A DNA stretch of 64,000 nucleotides from Dendrolimus kikuchii (taxonomy: Eukaryota > Arthropoda > Insecta > Lepidoptera > Lasiocampidae): the NCBI GenBank assembly GCA_019925095.2, contig CM034414.1:3140001-3204000 (forward strand), given 5' to 3'. Position numbers and translations under genes: made by a program. The notes under the pieces were generated by a model. That model did not search any database, had not been told where the DNA came from, and worked only from the letters and a program-made list of their open reading frames with translations. This document shows, piece by piece, positions 63,090-64,000 of this stretch. The number at the start of each line of letters is the position of its first letter. Positions within the stretch are counted from its first letter, which is position 1.

Positions 63090-63385
63090 GCTCTTGAGAT
63101 CCTGGATATCATGTAGCAGTAGAGTGCTAGCCAAGACAAGTAAAACGAGCCCAAACACGACGGGTCGATCTTGTTTAGTACAGGAGTTCCTATGGCCACC
63201 TTCCGACTCCATCATCAGATCAGCTCCATGGTACCATATCATTGCATTATCACGCGATATACATATGCGTGCAAAATTTCAGCTCAATCGGAAACCGGGA
63301 AGTTGGTCAAATTTAACTTGCAAGATTCCACCCGAACTTACATATATACATACATCCATTGCAAGTTAAATAAAACCTTGTAAAA
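63090..63385 (+). mobile_element. Unclassified retroposon, 3' part
   Basis: CCACCTTCCGACTCCATCATC, ACCATATCATTGCATTATCACG, GCAAAATTTCAGCTCAATCGG and TTAACTTGCAAG, then ATACATACATCC and AAATAAAACCTTGTAAAAG. This is a LINE-3'-end style tail. No other copy in the window. Confidence 0.5.
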
Positions 63386-63399
63386 GCAACAAAAAATGA

Positions 63400-64000
63400 T
63401 AGGATGCCAATCAGTGGGTGTTGTGCCAACGTTGGCACAGTTTCCCCTATATACACATCTTTGTCCCTAATTTTGAAAGCCTTTTGTATATAATCTCAAC
63501 ACTTTCGTTTCCTTACACACATTCCAAAGCCCGCCACACGTTTGTTTTCTGCCTATACAAGAAAGAATTGTAAAATATTCGCTTTGTGGTGAACAATAAA
63601 GAGTTTTGTATCTATCTATCTAGCAAATTTTTTTTAAATTCTAAATATTAAAAGCGTTTTTTTTTTAGTTACAATTTGGTTTCATTCCATTTTTGTATAA
63701 GCCCAACATTACATCCGGAAGTTTTGCTCGCGTAAGCCTCTAAGGCTAAGCGTGCACTATATATCACCAATACCGGACCCAGCTACGAAAGGATGAGTGG
63801 GCTTAGGCGTTGATCCATTATAAACGCCGCAGGCCGCGTACGGCGTGTCGCTGTACGCGGCGTCCGTACATAGTACGCCTTGTTGTTCTTACAGAAAAAC
63901 TGAGCTAAAACTTTCAATCAATGTCATACTGTTTAAAACATATTTTTTTAAACTTAAATCAGTCATAAATTGAAAATAATAATTGCATTTATTTTCAATA
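63400..64000. other. Non-coding end of window
   Basis: A foldback-prone CCGCGTACGGCG...CGCTGTACGCGG segment lies at 63834-63861 in a GC-rich patch. No gene seen. Confidence 0.4.

Noticed and set aside
1..64000. Prokaryotic-type system, prophage, plasmid or biosynthetic cluster
   Set aside because: Splice sites, LINE/SINE content, linker histone and Polycomb protein show animal nuclear DNA. No operon-like gene packing exists.

Overview
The window looks like lepidopteran (moth or butterfly) nuclear DNA. It is AT-rich, host genes have introns or are sparse, and most of the sequence is layered transposable elements of kinds common in Lepidoptera: RTE-like LINEs with (TATG)n tails, a Ty1/copia element, a BEL/Pao derivative, mariner, a Penelope-like element, Helitron-like ends and a tRNA-headed SINE. 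The species cannot be fixed from sequence alone. I see no rRNA, functional tRNA, CRISPR array or bacterial-type operon.

Two host genes can be supported, both on the minus strand. The first is a polyhomeotic-like Polycomb gene. A 2.4-kb Asn/Gln-rich exon (845-3219) ends in the HD1 motif of polyhomeotic proteins. Two small upstream exons (3728-3807 and 16397-16431) join it with matching splice phases, and a possible 5' untranslated exon lies near 34841-34985. The FCS zinc finger and SAM domain would lie beyond the left edge. The second gene is an intronless linker histone H1 (44805-45578). Its terminal coding segment is repeated as about three decaying tandem units downstream, and part of its promoter is duplicated about 1 kb upstream.

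The 12.6-kb intron of the first gene (3808-16396) is mostly one nested insertion. A 5'-truncated RTE-like LINE with a 12-15-bp target duplication was split by a Ty1/copia element with 202-bp LTRs and a GAAAG duplication. That copia element contains an internally deleted BEL/Pao element and a 1.5-kb TTAA-flanked element with long inverted repeats. A further nest lies at 21690-25740: an interspersed repeat split by a second RTE-like LINE, with a mariner at that LINE's 5' junction. A third lies at 55851-59192: a retroposon split by a Penelope-like element with 549-bp inverted terminal repeats.

The rest is intronic or intergenic DNA holding at least eleven further 3'-end fragments of the RTE-like family, about a dozen copies of a LINE 3'-end-derived repeat (family A), five copies of a retroposon (family B), seven copies of an interspersed repeat with an internal 119-bp minisatellite (family C), several MITE-like foldbacks, Helitron-like elements and a perfect 26-bp-arm hairpin. 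No wholly new defence or metabolic system is evident. The points most worth following are the Penelope inverted repeats with a hammerhead-like hairpin, the decaying tandem tail of the H1 gene, the four-level nest in the Polycomb-gene intron, the perfect hairpin, and a diverged 300-bp duplication at 33277-33860.
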